Part shown: in pieces, positions 51,356 to 59,256 of the stretch
How positions within the stretch are numbered: the first letter of the stretch is position 1
Layout of the letters: each line of letters begins with the position of its first letter
DNA from: Blastopirellula marina DSM 3645
Lineage (GTDB): Bacteria > Planctomycetota > Planctomycetia > Pirellulales > Pirellulaceae
Assembly: GCF_000153105.1 (NCBI RefSeq)
Contig: NZ_CH672376.1
Span: 3,695,491 to 3,759,490 of the forward strand
Direction: 5' to 3'
DNA: 64,000 nt
Notes under the pieces: model-generated
What the model was told of the DNA's origin: nothing
Seen by the model: only the letters and a program-made list of their open reading frames with translations
The model's database searches: none
Translations under genes and position numbers: made by a program

Positions 51356-51430
51356 CGGGGTATAGCGCAGCCTGGTTAGCGCGTTTGACTGGGGGTCAAA
51401 AGGTCGCAGGTTCGAATCCTGTTACCCCGA
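51356..51430 (+). tRNA. tRNA-Pro (anticodon GGG)
   Basis: All arms fold. The acceptor is CGGGGTA with TACCCCG, discriminator A at 51430. The D arm has GCGC pairs around AGCCTGGTTA. The anticodon stem TTTGA/TCAAA encloses loop CTGGGGG, so the anticodon is GGG (51391-51393). The T arm has GCAGG and CCTGT around TTCGAAT. CCA is not encoded. The 3' part is read on the other strand as the end of the recombinase. Confidence 0.95.
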
Positions 51431-52905
51431 CTTTTTTCAGAAATCAGCCCTTCGGCAAGTACGTCGAAGGGCTTTCTCATTTCAGGGCAAAGAGTTACGC
51501 CGTCCAGAACCGCGTTCAAACAGACGATTTCTAGCAAACGGCGTTTGGTAGCGTAGTCGGCGGTAAGCCATTGCTCTTTCAAGGTTTGCGAGAGTTCAAA
51601 CACTTTCGCCGCTAATTCAGCCGTTTCGTCGTGGGAGCGGTCCAGGGCGTCGAGTTGCAGTTTGATAGACGCAAGCCGATCACGTAGCTCGGTGTGCTTT
51701 TTGGCGAACAGTTCCTGGTCAATATCTTCGGCCAGGCGCATGTTGAGCAGCCGGTCTTGCTGTTGGATGATGAGCGTTTCCTGCCGGGTTAGTTCTTGCC
51801 GCTGAGCGCGGCTGTCGGCTTGGGCGTCGCGGGTCTGCGATGCCAATACTAGGCGGAACCAATCGCGGACGCTTTCATCTTCGACCTTCATCTTGTCGAA
51901 CAGGGCCAGCACTTGGGCTTCAATGTCGGCTTCCTTGACGCGGATGCGGGGGTGATCCTTTTTCGTGTACTGGGCACAGCGATAGTAGACGTGGTAATTG
52001 ACGCCGCCGTCCTTCCGCTTCCTTTTGATCAATTCGCCGGTGATCGGGTGGCCGCAATGGCCGCAGGTCATGAACTGCCCCGCATAGGTCAGCGTCGTAG
52101 CATGGTAGATTGAGCCGCCAAGGAGGGCCTGTACCCTGTTCCAGGTCGCACGGTCCACAAGCAGTTCCTGCTTACCGGGATACCATTCTCCCTTGTAAGG
52201 AATCTCGCCGAGATAAGCCCGATCGCGAAGAATATTGTAGATCGAGCCTCTGGGAAAACTCGGTTGTGACTTGCGAAATACCCGCCCTTCGGAATTCATC
52301 TGCTCCGTGACGCCGTCCAGCGTCATGTTCTCATACGCATAGAGTTGATAAATGCGTTTGACGTTGGCGGCGGCTTCCTGATCGACTTCGACGACGCCCC
52401 GCCCGTCCTTGCGAATGTTGCGATAGCCGTAAGGCGCCTTGCCGACGAACCAGCCTTCTTTCACGCGGCGAGAGAGTCCTTCACGAACGTCGACCGATTG
52501 CTGTTCGGTATAGAAGCTGGCCATGTTGGCCAGTGTTCGCCGCATCATCCGCCCCGCAGGCGTGTTCTCCGTTGGCTGAGAGACCGAGATGAACGGCAAG
52601 TCGTATTCCGATTCGAGCCGTTCCAGTTCAACGTAGTCAAAGAGATTGCGGGAAGCTCGGTCGACCTTGTAGAAGAGCAACCCATCCAGAGCAAAGGCAT
52701 TTTTCTTGGCGTAGGCGATTAGTTCACGGAACGCCTTGCGCTGTTCCCCTTTGCTGGCGGTCTCGGCAATCTTGAAGAACTTGACGATTTCGCCGCCTGC
52801 CTGGGCCGCGTATTTCCTGAGAGCCTCTTCCTGCACTTCGAGGGAAAAACCCTCGCGTTCCTGCTCCCGACTGCTAACCCGTGCCAAGGCGGCGAACTTT
52901 TTCAT
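51376..52905 (-). CDS. Large serine recombinase (integrase)
   Basis: 509 residues. The resolvase domain begins with FAALARVSSREQEREGFSLE, with catalytic Ser in ARVSSREQ, and has VDRASRNLFDYV and GRMMRRTLANMASFYTEQQS. The recombinase domain has GYRNIRKDG and IYNILRDRAYLGE. A zinc ribbon follows (FMTCGHCGHPITGEL, YRCAQY), then a coiled coil from about residue 370. The last 17 residues (ending RTCDLLTPSQTR) are antisense to tRNA-Pro. The gene overlaps the preceding small gene by four bases (ATGA). It probably catalyses integration at this tRNA. Confidence 0.93.
   Translation of the reverse strand: MKKFAALARVSSREQEREGFSLEVQEEALRKYAAQAGGEIVKFFKIAETASKGEQRKAFRELIAYAKKNAFALDGLLFYKVDRASRNLFDYVELERLESEYDLPFISVSQPTENTPAGRMMRRTLANMASFYTEQQSVDVREGLSRRVKEGWFVGKAPYGYRNIRKDGRGVVEVDQEAAANVKRIYQLYAYENMTLDGVTEQMNSEGRVFRKSQPSFPRGSIYNILRDRAYLGEIPYKGEWYPGKQELLVDRATWNRVQALLGGSIYHATTLTYAGQFMTCGHCGHPITGELIKRKRKDGGVNYHVYYRCAQYTKKDHPRIRVKEADIEAQVLALFDKMKVEDESVRDWFRLVLASQTRDAQADSRAQRQELTRQETLIIQQQDRLLNMRLAEDIDQELFAKKHTELRDRLASIKLQLDALDRSHDETAELAAKVFELSQTLKEQWLTADYATKRRLLEIVCLNAVLDGVTLCPEMRKPFDVLAEGLISEKSRGNRIRTCDLLTPSQTR
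51446..51473. terminator. Hairpin after tRNA-Pro
   Basis: AGCCCTTCG (51446-51454) pairs perfectly with CGAAGGGCT (51465-51473) with a 10-nt loop. A T-rich run (CTTTTTT) lies between the tRNA and the hairpin on plus, and on minus the hairpin is followed by an A/T-rich stretch. It probably ends the tRNA transcript. It lies in the recombinase 3' coding end. Confidence 0.5.
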
Positions 52906-53126
52906 GGCGGCTTACTCGAAGAAAGAACCTGATACAACCGACTAACGCCGAGAATCATTGTAACGGCTTCTTCCGGCGTTAGCACCTCCTTGTAGTACGG
53001 TTGCCAGGTGCGAATGGTCGCCTCGATCAGTTCCGGCGTAATCCAGTTGGGAGTTCCGGCCGGAACGATGCTCGGGCGAGCGTCGTTCCGTTTTGAGCAA
53101 TCAAGTTGTCGATTGCGCCGAGACAT
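52902..53126 (-). CDS. Small protein next to the recombinase, unknown
   Basis: 74 residues with WITPELIEATIRTWQPYYKE, then LTPEEAVTMILGVSRLYQVL. The pattern is like short proteins found beside planctomycete serine recombinases; I recognise the layout but know no function. It overlaps the recombinase start by four bases (ATGA), so the two are translated together. It may help recombination, for example as a directionality factor. Confidence 0.65.
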   Translation of the reverse strand: MSRRNRQLDCSKRNDARPSIVPAGTPNWITPELIEATIRTWQPYYKEVLTPEEAVTMILGVSRLYQVLSSSKPP

Positions 53127-53201
53127 AGCCGAGAACCACCGTTGGTAAGCACAAGAAACGCACTAGAAACATAGCTAACAAGAAAAACCGTGATCGTAGA
53201 T

Positions 53202-53483
53202 TCATTCGCGGTTGGAAGGCAAAAGGCCGTCGCGCCGATACCGTACGAGCTCTTCGTGCGCAATCGCCCATGCCCGGTACGCCCCTCGCCCGCTGGCTTG
53301 TTTGCGGGCGACGATTCGTCCGCGCCGACACCACTGGCGGCAGGTAAATGGAGACCTGCCGACGAGACGAGCGAACTCGTCGACGCGATACCAGTCACGA
53401 ACCGCTTCACGCTGCATAAGCGACCGTAACATCTCTTCCATGCGGGCCAGCCGATGCTGAAGCGTTGCCATATCGAGCGACAT
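53202..53483 (-). CDS. Excisionase-like winged-helix protein
   Basis: 93 residues. A helical N-terminus of about 28 residues is followed by a MerR/excisionase-type helix-turn-helix: WYRVDEFARLVGRSPFTCRQ, then WCRRGRIVARKQASGRG. The end has ELVRYRRDGLL. GGAGAA lies 8 bp upstream of the start. It probably binds element DNA and steers excision, by analogy with excisionases. It sits two genes upstream of the recombinase on the same strand. Confidence 0.75.
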   Translation of the reverse strand: MSLDMATLQHRLARMEEMLRSLMQREAVRDWYRVDEFARLVGRSPFTCRQWCRRGRIVARKQASGRGAYRAWAIAHEELVRYRRDGLLPSNRE

Positions 53484-53544
53484 CGAAAATTCTCCGTAAC
53501 GTCATCGACCATCTTGCGAGGCCGATTACAGTAGCAGGCAAGAA

Positions 53545-53757
53545 TCAGCGTTCGTTTTCCAGCGAGAAGCTATCCTGACGATCGGCTTCTTTCACGTTCG
53601 TTTCTCCCAATAGCGGCATGAGCAGATGCTCGATGACCGCTTTCATCGCTGCAGGATGGCTTCGCAGGTGCTTGGCCACTCTTTGGCATCCGATCCAGAT
53701 CAGAACGACGATTCCCATTAACAGCAGTAACAAAGTAAAGAACATGAGGGTTAGCAT
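53545..53757 (-). CDS. Small single-pass membrane protein
   Basis: 70 residues, with one strong TM (about residues 3-24), a basic stretch RVAKHLRSHPAAMKAVIEHL, then an acidic tail. No family recognised. It may be an accessory of the membrane ATPase encoded upstream in the element. Confidence 0.55.
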   Translation of the reverse strand: MLTLMFFTLLLLLMGIVVLIWIGCQRVAKHLRSHPAAMKAVIEHLLMPLLGETNVKEADRQDSFSLENER

Positions 53758-53832
53758 CTTTTAGTCTCCGAGAAAAAGAAGGAAAGCGGGCGACGCGTCT
53801 TGCGCCGCCCGCTTCGTGAGTTCGGCGGAATA

Positions 53833-54225
53833 TCATTTCAGCCTTACCTTGCCTCCGAACTTGGCGGCGACAATGAATCCGAAAATCGTCATCAAGCCGC
53901 CGACGATCACCGTCAAGAGGGTTTTGTTGGTTTCTCGGTCAACCTTGGCCTTCACTCCGCCCATGTTGCCTGGCATGCGGATTTCGAGAGGAATAAGGTC
54001 GTCGTTTGGCGCCGCCCGTTCGCCAGACAGTTGCGGTGATACGTCCTTCAAAGACGCAACTTGCTGACCATTGCCCGTCATCAAATCAGCCTTGGAAGTT
54101 CCGAGAGCGGGAACTTGAATGTTCGCCGCACAGGCTGGACAAGTTCGAATCGAACCCGCCACGTGCTCTTTAGCGGAAATCGACTTATGACAATTTGGAC
54201 AGCGAAATTTAATCGTGGTTTCCAT
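53833..54225 (-). CDS. Zinc-ribbon protein with C-terminal membrane anchor
   Basis: 130 residues. The N-terminus is a zinc ribbon with two CxxC pairs: FRCPNCHKSIS and IRTCPACAANIQVP. A hydrophilic middle of about 60 residues follows, and one TM near the end (LLTVIVGGLMTIFGFIVAAK). Such ribbon-plus-TM proteins are common in Planctomycetes and of unknown role. AAGGAG lies 8 bp before the ATG at 54225; the GTG two codons up is less likely. Confidence 0.65.
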   Translation of the reverse strand: METTIKFRCPNCHKSISAKEHVAGSIRTCPACAANIQVPALGTSKADLMTGNGQQVASLKDVSPQLSGERAAPNDDLIPLEIRMPGNMGGVKAKVDRETNKTLLTVIVGGLMTIFGFIVAAKFGGKVRLK

Positions 54226-54289
54226 GACCACATCTCCTTATCAAAAAAAGAGTCAAAACAAACACGTGAATTAAGAGATAAGCTTTCAG

Positions 54290-54601
54290 CTATCGCTGCT
54301 GCTCCTGTGTATGGTCCTGCTCCTGGGCTCGCGCCGCGTACGAGTCGAGCATCGATTCATAGGAGCCGTGAACTGTGCCCAGGTCTTGCGTCGTCATTTG
54401 GGGCGTCGGGTTTAGCGGCGTACCCATTTCCGGCATGTGTTCCGGCTGGCCAAAATAGGTCTCATGGAGCGTGTTTCGCACGTCCTTAATCGCTTCACGC
54501 CCCATTGCTTTCAGTTCGGCCGACAGGGACGGCTGCTCGGCCGCCCATTCGGCCCGCTTGGCGAGCATCTGTCGCCAGAGGCTATCTTTTTCGTCCGACA
54601 T
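54290..54601 (-). CDS. Hypothetical protein of the element
   Basis: 103 residues, soluble, helical at the N-terminus (LWRQMLAKRAEWAAEQPSLS) and Gln/Pro/Met-rich in the C-terminal half. No family recognised. AAGGAG lies about 6 bp upstream of the start. It lies between two membrane-protein genes of the element and is likely co-transcribed with them. Confidence 0.6.
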   Translation of the reverse strand: MSDEKDSLWRQMLAKRAEWAAEQPSLSAELKAMGREAIKDVRNTLHETYFGQPEHMPEMGTPLNPTPQMTTQDLGTVHGSYESMLDSYAARAQEQDHTQEQQR

Positions 54602-54629
54602 CTAGTTCTCCTTTCAGGTTGAAAGAGGT

Positions 54630-55199
54630 TTAGAACTTGCCTCGTTTGTAGAGTTCCGCGAGCGTCCGCTGTTCGATTTCGGCGTCGCGCATCTGCTGCA
54701 GCTGTCGACGCGTCGCTTCGACCATCATCCCTTCGGTAACCATGATCGAGACGAAACCTGCCATGACAAACCAGCCGAGCGGCTTATCGAACTGAGTGAG
54801 AAGTCCGCCTGCAATTAGGCAAATGAAGGCGTCGACTCCCTTGGCGTTCAATTCCGACATCCGGGGAAACAACCGCTTCGATAGCCACGGGCGTCCCCCG
54901 TAGAGGCTATGTATCACGGCGCCTCGCTGCCAGTTGATGAGTTGCTTGATCCGTTGGCAGATAACGGCGATCAACCAGCAAACGAAAAATCCCAGCATGG
55001 GTAGACTATTGCCGAAGCTTCCCCAACCCAAAATCAGGAATATGGAGAGCAGCCCGGCGATGCCGATGCCCTCCTTGCCAAAATCGGTCCGCAGAAACAC
55101 GGAACAGGTCAATGCATGGGCGTGAGCCAGCAGAAACGCGCCATTGAGCGTGTTGGCCATCGTCAACTTGTCGCCGGGCATCGATTCTTGATTAGTCAT
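54630..55199 (-). CDS. Membrane protein of the element
   Basis: 189 residues with about five hydrophobic segments (LNGAFLLAHAHAL, GIAGLLSIFLILGWG, MLGFFVCWLIAVICQRI, AFICLIAGGLL, GWFVMAGFVSIMVTEGM) and a charged helical C-terminus. No family recognised. It follows the TraG-like gene by 120 bp on the same strand and may be a membrane partner of that ATPase. Confidence 0.6.
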   Translation of the reverse strand: MTNQESMPGDKLTMANTLNGAFLLAHAHALTCSVFLRTDFGKEGIGIAGLLSIFLILGWGSFGNSLPMLGFFVCWLIAVICQRIKQLINWQRGAVIHSLYGGRPWLSKRLFPRMSELNAKGVDAFICLIAGGLLTQFDKPLGWFVMAGFVSIMVTEGMMVEATRRQLQQMRDAEIEQRTLAELYKRGKF

Positions 55200-55319
55200 C
55201 TTAAAAACCTCGCTAAATTTGGTGGAAATGAAGTTGTTTTTGATCCTGGGATCATCGTAGGTCTGTGGCTTGAAAATCGCCTTCCATCTTGCCGGGAGCC
55301 AGGCTGGAACTTTGCGGAA

Positions 55320-56945
55320 CTAGCCCGGCGTGCGTTGGTCAAAGCTGGTCGCCAGCCAGTTTTCTCCGTTGGCGAACGGCTCGCCGCTCCGAATGACGAA
55401 GCAGTCGCACACGTATCCATTGACTGCTCCGCCAGTCCGCAGACCATGCATGAAAACGTTTGCCTGAAGCGTCGATTCGTAATGCTGCGAAAAGTTGCCA
55501 CTGTAGCGGCTGGCGCCCATCAACTCGTCGTAGATCCCTTCGCTCGGCGTCATTGAGCCGCCCGTAAAAGTCTGAAGCGACTTGCCGACCAGCCCGCTGG
55601 CCCAGTTGGCCGTCTCCAGATCGCCCAGGGCGTGGACGATCTTCGTATGAAAATTGGTGAGCAGACTGTCGGCCTGATGGCGTCCCGCCTCCCCTGGCAA
55701 CGCCGCGTAGTAGGCGTGCAGCGACTGGGTCAGGTACGCCATGCAGCCGCGATGACTGCGGCACTGGGAGACAAACTGCGCGTCAAAGCTGTTGACGAAC
55801 TGCTGCGCTTCATCCGCCCAGATCGTGACGACGTTCGAGCGAGCATCGGCCGCCCGTCGCAAGACCGCCTTTTGGGCGAGGTATTTCCAACCGCCCGCGA
55901 TGAAGAGGCCGATATCGCCCCATTCGGACGGCGGCATGTCGATGAGAACCCATTTTCCCGCGAACAGATCATCCGGCGTCACGTTGGTCGTGGTGCTTAC
56001 CAGTTCTCGAACAACTCCCTGATTGAAGACGTGCAAGATGCCCAGCACCCCGGTGAGAATCGACGAACGGGTTTTATCCGCCATCGTGGGAAACTCACTG
56101 AGCCAATACTCTTTCGCAAGTTCAAAGTCGTGCTGCTCCAGCGGTGTTTTGGGCTTTTCCCAGGCCGCTTTTAGGCATTGATTGTGGTAGCCACGCAGCC
56201 ACTCCTCGGAGGTGAACTGCTGCGGCGACATCGCAGCGGTATTGATGAACCGCTGCAGGCTTGGAGCACTGACGCTCCCTGTCGCCAGCTTCACGATTTC
56301 GACCCCACAGGAGATCTGCCGCCCTTGCTGACCGCTCCAAAACTTATCGGAGTTACGATTATCTCCATCGGCCGACTGAAGGCTTTCGCCAATCACCATA
56401 AGCGTCTTGGTGATATTGCGGGTATGGCCTCCCTGTCGCATTTCGTAACCGAGGAAGTCAAAGCGAAGCGGAGAGTTAGGTGAGAATATCTGCAAATCCC
56501 TTGACCTGCCCGCAGAGGCAAAGATGCCCTCCCACATGGCCCGATCTTCCGGCTTCGCGGCCAGAATCAGGCCGCCGCTCTTGGGCAGCCGGACGATGGC
56601 GTTCGCCAACGACTTGCCACTTGACGAGGTTTTACCGGAGCCGGTCCTGCCCACCGTGGCCACGCCGCCATTCAAGAGGTCGCGGACGGTAAACTGGTCA
56701 TGTTCATTCCACGTCAACAAGACCCGGTCGAGTCCATCTGACGATTTGCGCCGGGGTAAATGCGACGAGGTGTCTCGGACTCGCAGCCACGCGCCGTGGA
56801 GCAAACAGACACACCCACTAACGCCCAAGAAGATCACTTCGGGGGTTGGCTCAGGGGCATCGAAAGACAGAATCGCCGCCAGACCAAGAAGACTCAGGCC
56901 AATAATCGCCTGAAAAAAACTGCGTATATTAAAACCGTCGTTCAT
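55320..56945 (-). CDS. VirD4/TraG-like DNA-transfer ATPase
   Basis: 541 residues. Two N-terminal TMs (about 10-55) are followed by the ATPase: Walker A VATVGRTGSGKTSSSGKSLA, then GGLILAAKPEDR, WVLIDMPPSEWG, Walker B VVTIWADEAQQFVNSF, and MAYLTQSLHAYYAAL. These are the features of type IV coupling proteins that pump DNA into a conjugation channel. It begins at the end of the ParB-like gene (TAATG overlap) with GGGAGG upstream. No relaxase is seen nearby. It could also be a FtsK-like ATPase, but the Walker B context favours the TraG group. Confidence 0.85.
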   Translation of the reverse strand: MNDGFNIRSFFQAIIGLSLLGLAAILSFDAPEPTPEVIFLGVSGCVCLLHGAWLRVRDTSSHLPRRKSSDGLDRVLLTWNEHDQFTVRDLLNGGVATVGRTGSGKTSSSGKSLANAIVRLPKSGGLILAAKPEDRAMWEGIFASAGRSRDLQIFSPNSPLRFDFLGYEMRQGGHTRNITKTLMVIGESLQSADGDNRNSDKFWSGQQGRQISCGVEIVKLATGSVSAPSLQRFINTAAMSPQQFTSEEWLRGYHNQCLKAAWEKPKTPLEQHDFELAKEYWLSEFPTMADKTRSSILTGVLGILHVFNQGVVRELVSTTTNVTPDDLFAGKWVLIDMPPSEWGDIGLFIAGGWKYLAQKAVLRRAADARSNVVTIWADEAQQFVNSFDAQFVSQCRSHRGCMAYLTQSLHAYYAALPGEAGRHQADSLLTNFHTKIVHALGDLETANWASGLVGKSLQTFTGGSMTPSEGIYDELMGASRYSGNFSQHYESTLQANVFMHGLRTGGAVNGYVCDCFVIRSGEPFANGENWLATSFDQRTPG

Positions 56946-57754
56946 TACGCACCTCCCTTTCTGGCCTTGTCCTTCATGACCGCCGCAAACGTTTTCGCAT
57001 CCAACCCCTGCTCTCTCGCCTTGCGGGCCTCTTTTTGCGCGTCGCTCAACGCGTCGATCAGATCATCTAGCGAAAGCTCCGCCCCGGACGCCGAAATCGA
57101 CACGCCAGTTGGCAGCGGGCAGACGATGCGTTTCATGCGCACTTGCGGCGTCACAGTCGACTTCGCCTTGCGGACCTGCTTGGCCAACTCCTCGCGGGAG
57201 AGTGCCGTCGCCTGCGAAGCAAGTTCGTGCTGGCGGGCTGGATCACTTTCCTGGCTCAGCAGGTAGCCGCGACGGGCGTCCAGCTTTCTCTCGTTCACCT
57301 GCCGCTGAAGGTCCTCGGGCAGTTGCAACAACGCGAGAGACCGGCTGATAACCGCTTCGCTGACATGCAACATGGCGGCCAGTTGCTTAGCCGTGCAGCC
57401 CTGCTCACGACAGAGATTAGCGAACAGTCGGCCGCGATCGATCGGAGGCAGATGTTGGCGATGGAGATCGATCGACGCCTGAGCCATCAATAGTTCGGCG
57501 CGACTTGGCTCTTTGCCGAGATCCAGGGCTAACAGTTCCGGCAAACCGACGAGGCGGGCGCCTTCGAGTCGACAACCGCCATCACACAGAACGAAGCGAT
57601 CTCCTTTCTTGTAACCGATGATCGGCGTCTTCTGTCCGTTGTCCTGCATGTTGCGGCCAAGCCCCCGACAGTATTCGGGATCAGGCGCCGATCGAGGCTG
57701 AGAAGGATAGTCGCACTGGGCGACGCTTATCGTAATGAGTTGTGGGAATGACAT
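56945..57754 (-). CDS. ParB-like nuclease-fold/HTH protein
   Basis: 269 residues from the ATG at 57754, with AAAGGAAA about 8 bp before it; the long upstream frame is not part of the family. The N-terminal ParB-like domain has NGQKTPIIGYKKGDRFVLCD, then GGCRLEGARLVGLPE. The helix-turn-helix is CTAKQLAAMLHVSEAVISRS, then LALLQLPEDL. The C-terminus is a charged helix ending in KARKGGA. It may maintain or regulate the element; no ParA gene is next to it. It diverges from the unknown gene at 58006. Confidence 0.85.
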   Translation of the reverse strand: MSFPQLITISVAQCDYPSQPRSAPDPEYCRGLGRNMQDNGQKTPIIGYKKGDRFVLCDGGCRLEGARLVGLPELLALDLGKEPSRAELLMAQASIDLHRQHLPPIDRGRLFANLCREQGCTAKQLAAMLHVSEAVISRSLALLQLPEDLQRQVNERKLDARRGYLLSQESDPARQHELASQATALSREELAKQVRKAKSTVTPQVRMKRIVCPLPTGVSISASGAELSLDDLIDALSDAQKEARKAREQGLDAKTFAAVMKDKARKGGA

Positions 57755-58005
57755 CGAGGTTTCCTTTGTTGCTGTTGGCGCGCACTTTCCACGCCAAACC
57801 GGACATGAACTTTTCCAAGATGCAGGCCGTAATAATGTTCCAGCCATCTCGCAAACGCATGGACGCTTTACTTGGTGCGTCTCATCCGACATCCGCATTA
57901 AATTCCAATGCGGTCGAAAGAACGATTTGTGGCGCGGCAAGAAGAACTGAATCAAATGGACAAATGTTCATTTCCATATTGGCAGTATCTACTCGGAGGT
58001 CTGAA

Positions 58006-59193
58006 ATGGAGACGCCTCGCCCTTTGTGGGAACGTTTAGGAGAGTTGCATGGTCACAACGAGAAACGCATTTACGTCCAGGAAAAGCTGTTAGGCGAGCT
58101 TGCGCCGCCGGAAGTGCTCGACCGATCCGGAACTTTGCTGACGACGGCGAACAAATTAATGAGCGACTCCAGTTTTGCGGTCGAGTGGCTGGCGGAGGGA
58201 CTTGCTTTGCGGCAAAAGGAGCATTGGCGCAAGCTGCGATCCGCCTGCGTGACCGCACTTCGACAGATATGCGCGAGAAAGGGGGACGCGGCGGCATGGG
58301 TTCGCTTCGAATCGTGCCGCGATCCCATTACCATTCAGGCGCCGGGGCTTAAAAATCTGCCCTGGGAAACTTCGTGGGAGTTGCCGCAAGCCACGGGAAC
58401 AGCAGGCGATTTTCACTTTCAGAGTTTTAACCTAGCCGCTTCGGACGTTTCGTTTTCGCGTCAAACGCTTCGGTTCCTTGATGCCGAACAAAAACCTGCC
58501 TCCCGCTTGGTTCATCTCGCTCGTCTTCGTGGCTTGATGAGTCCCAACGGGCCGATCACCGGTTTATTCGAAACCTGGTGTGCCGCCGACCCTTCCGACG
58601 ATAAACATTGCGTTGAGGCGGGTTGGGTTCCGGCTGGATATCCGCTCCGAGTCGCCGACCAGATCAATACGGGATTGCTGATCGACCTGGTTTGTCTCGA
58701 CGCTTCCGGGAATGCCGACGCGCTCACCTTGGAACTGCATCCTGAAACAAGCGAAATCGTCAGCATCCGCCGCGCTCGGGTGCCAATGGAACTTCTTCTG
58801 CGTTCCCATCCCCGTTACCATGATTGCCTCCGCCGCATTCTGGGAGAACAACCGGATCAAGACCCGGTATTTTCAGTGGAAATCGAAAAACTGCGTTCCT
58901 TAATGGAGAATCCGTCGTCCGTCCGTTTCAATCCAGTGACGGCTCTATTGGTACTTTGCGAATTTGTAAGCACCAGTTCCTTGAGACAGGCCGGAAACAA
59001 CACAGTGGCTGGCGGTCATAGCGGCGCGCGAAGATACCTGCAAAAGCTGGAAGAGTTCCTGGGTACATCTTTGATAAACACACATGTCAACGTGCGAGGA
59101 AACCTCAATCGTTCCGAACCGACCTTGGCGGCCAAGGAATTAGCGGCATGGGGGCAATGCTTTCTCGCTGGAGACGGTCCTGCACATGAATGA
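58006..59193 (+). CDS. Unknown 395-residue protein of the element
   Basis: 395 residues from the ATG at 58006, with GGAGG 8 bp upstream; the frame is open 264 bp further but with no good site. I recognise no domain. Visible parts are a helical N-terminal 90 residues, a short SRQTLRFLDAEQKPASRLVH, LVCLDASGNADALTLELHPE and PMELLLRSHPRYHDCLRRIL. It reads as a soluble cytoplasmic protein. It is the only plus-strand gene of the element and diverges from ParB with 251 bp between, so it is probably an accessory or regulatory factor. Confidence 0.6.
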   Translation: METPRPLWERLGELHGHNEKRIYVQEKLLGELAPPEVLDRSGTLLTTANKLMSDSSFAVEWLAEGLALRQKEHWRKLRSACVTALRQICARKGDAAAWVRFESCRDPITIQAPGLKNLPWETSWELPQATGTAGDFHFQSFNLAASDVSFSRQTLRFLDAEQKPASRLVHLARLRGLMSPNGPITGLFETWCAADPSDDKHCVEAGWVPAGYPLRVADQINTGLLIDLVCLDASGNADALTLELHPETSEIVSIRRARVPMELLLRSHPRYHDCLRRILGEQPDQDPVFSVEIEKLRSLMENPSSVRFNPVTALLVLCEFVSTSSLRQAGNNTVAGGHSGARRYLQKLEEFLGTSLINTHVNVRGNLNRSEPTLAAKELAAWGQCFLAGDGPAHE

Positions 59194-59256
59194 AATCGAA
59201 AGAGTTTATCCAAGTGGCGCGGATATAAAATTCTTGTCGTAAAATCGACTTCAGAT

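Larger units (their letters stand above)
51376..59193. mobile_element. Integrative element at tRNA-Pro (right end not found)
   Basis: The serine recombinase reads into the tRNA 3' end. An excisionase-like gene, small membrane proteins, a VirD4/TraG-like ATPase and a ParB-like gene all lie on minus, pointing at the tRNA. I see no second copy of the tRNA 3' end up to 64000, so the right border lies beyond the window or is short. The cargo from 59257 may belong to it. No relaxase or type IV pilus genes are in view. Confidence 0.6.
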
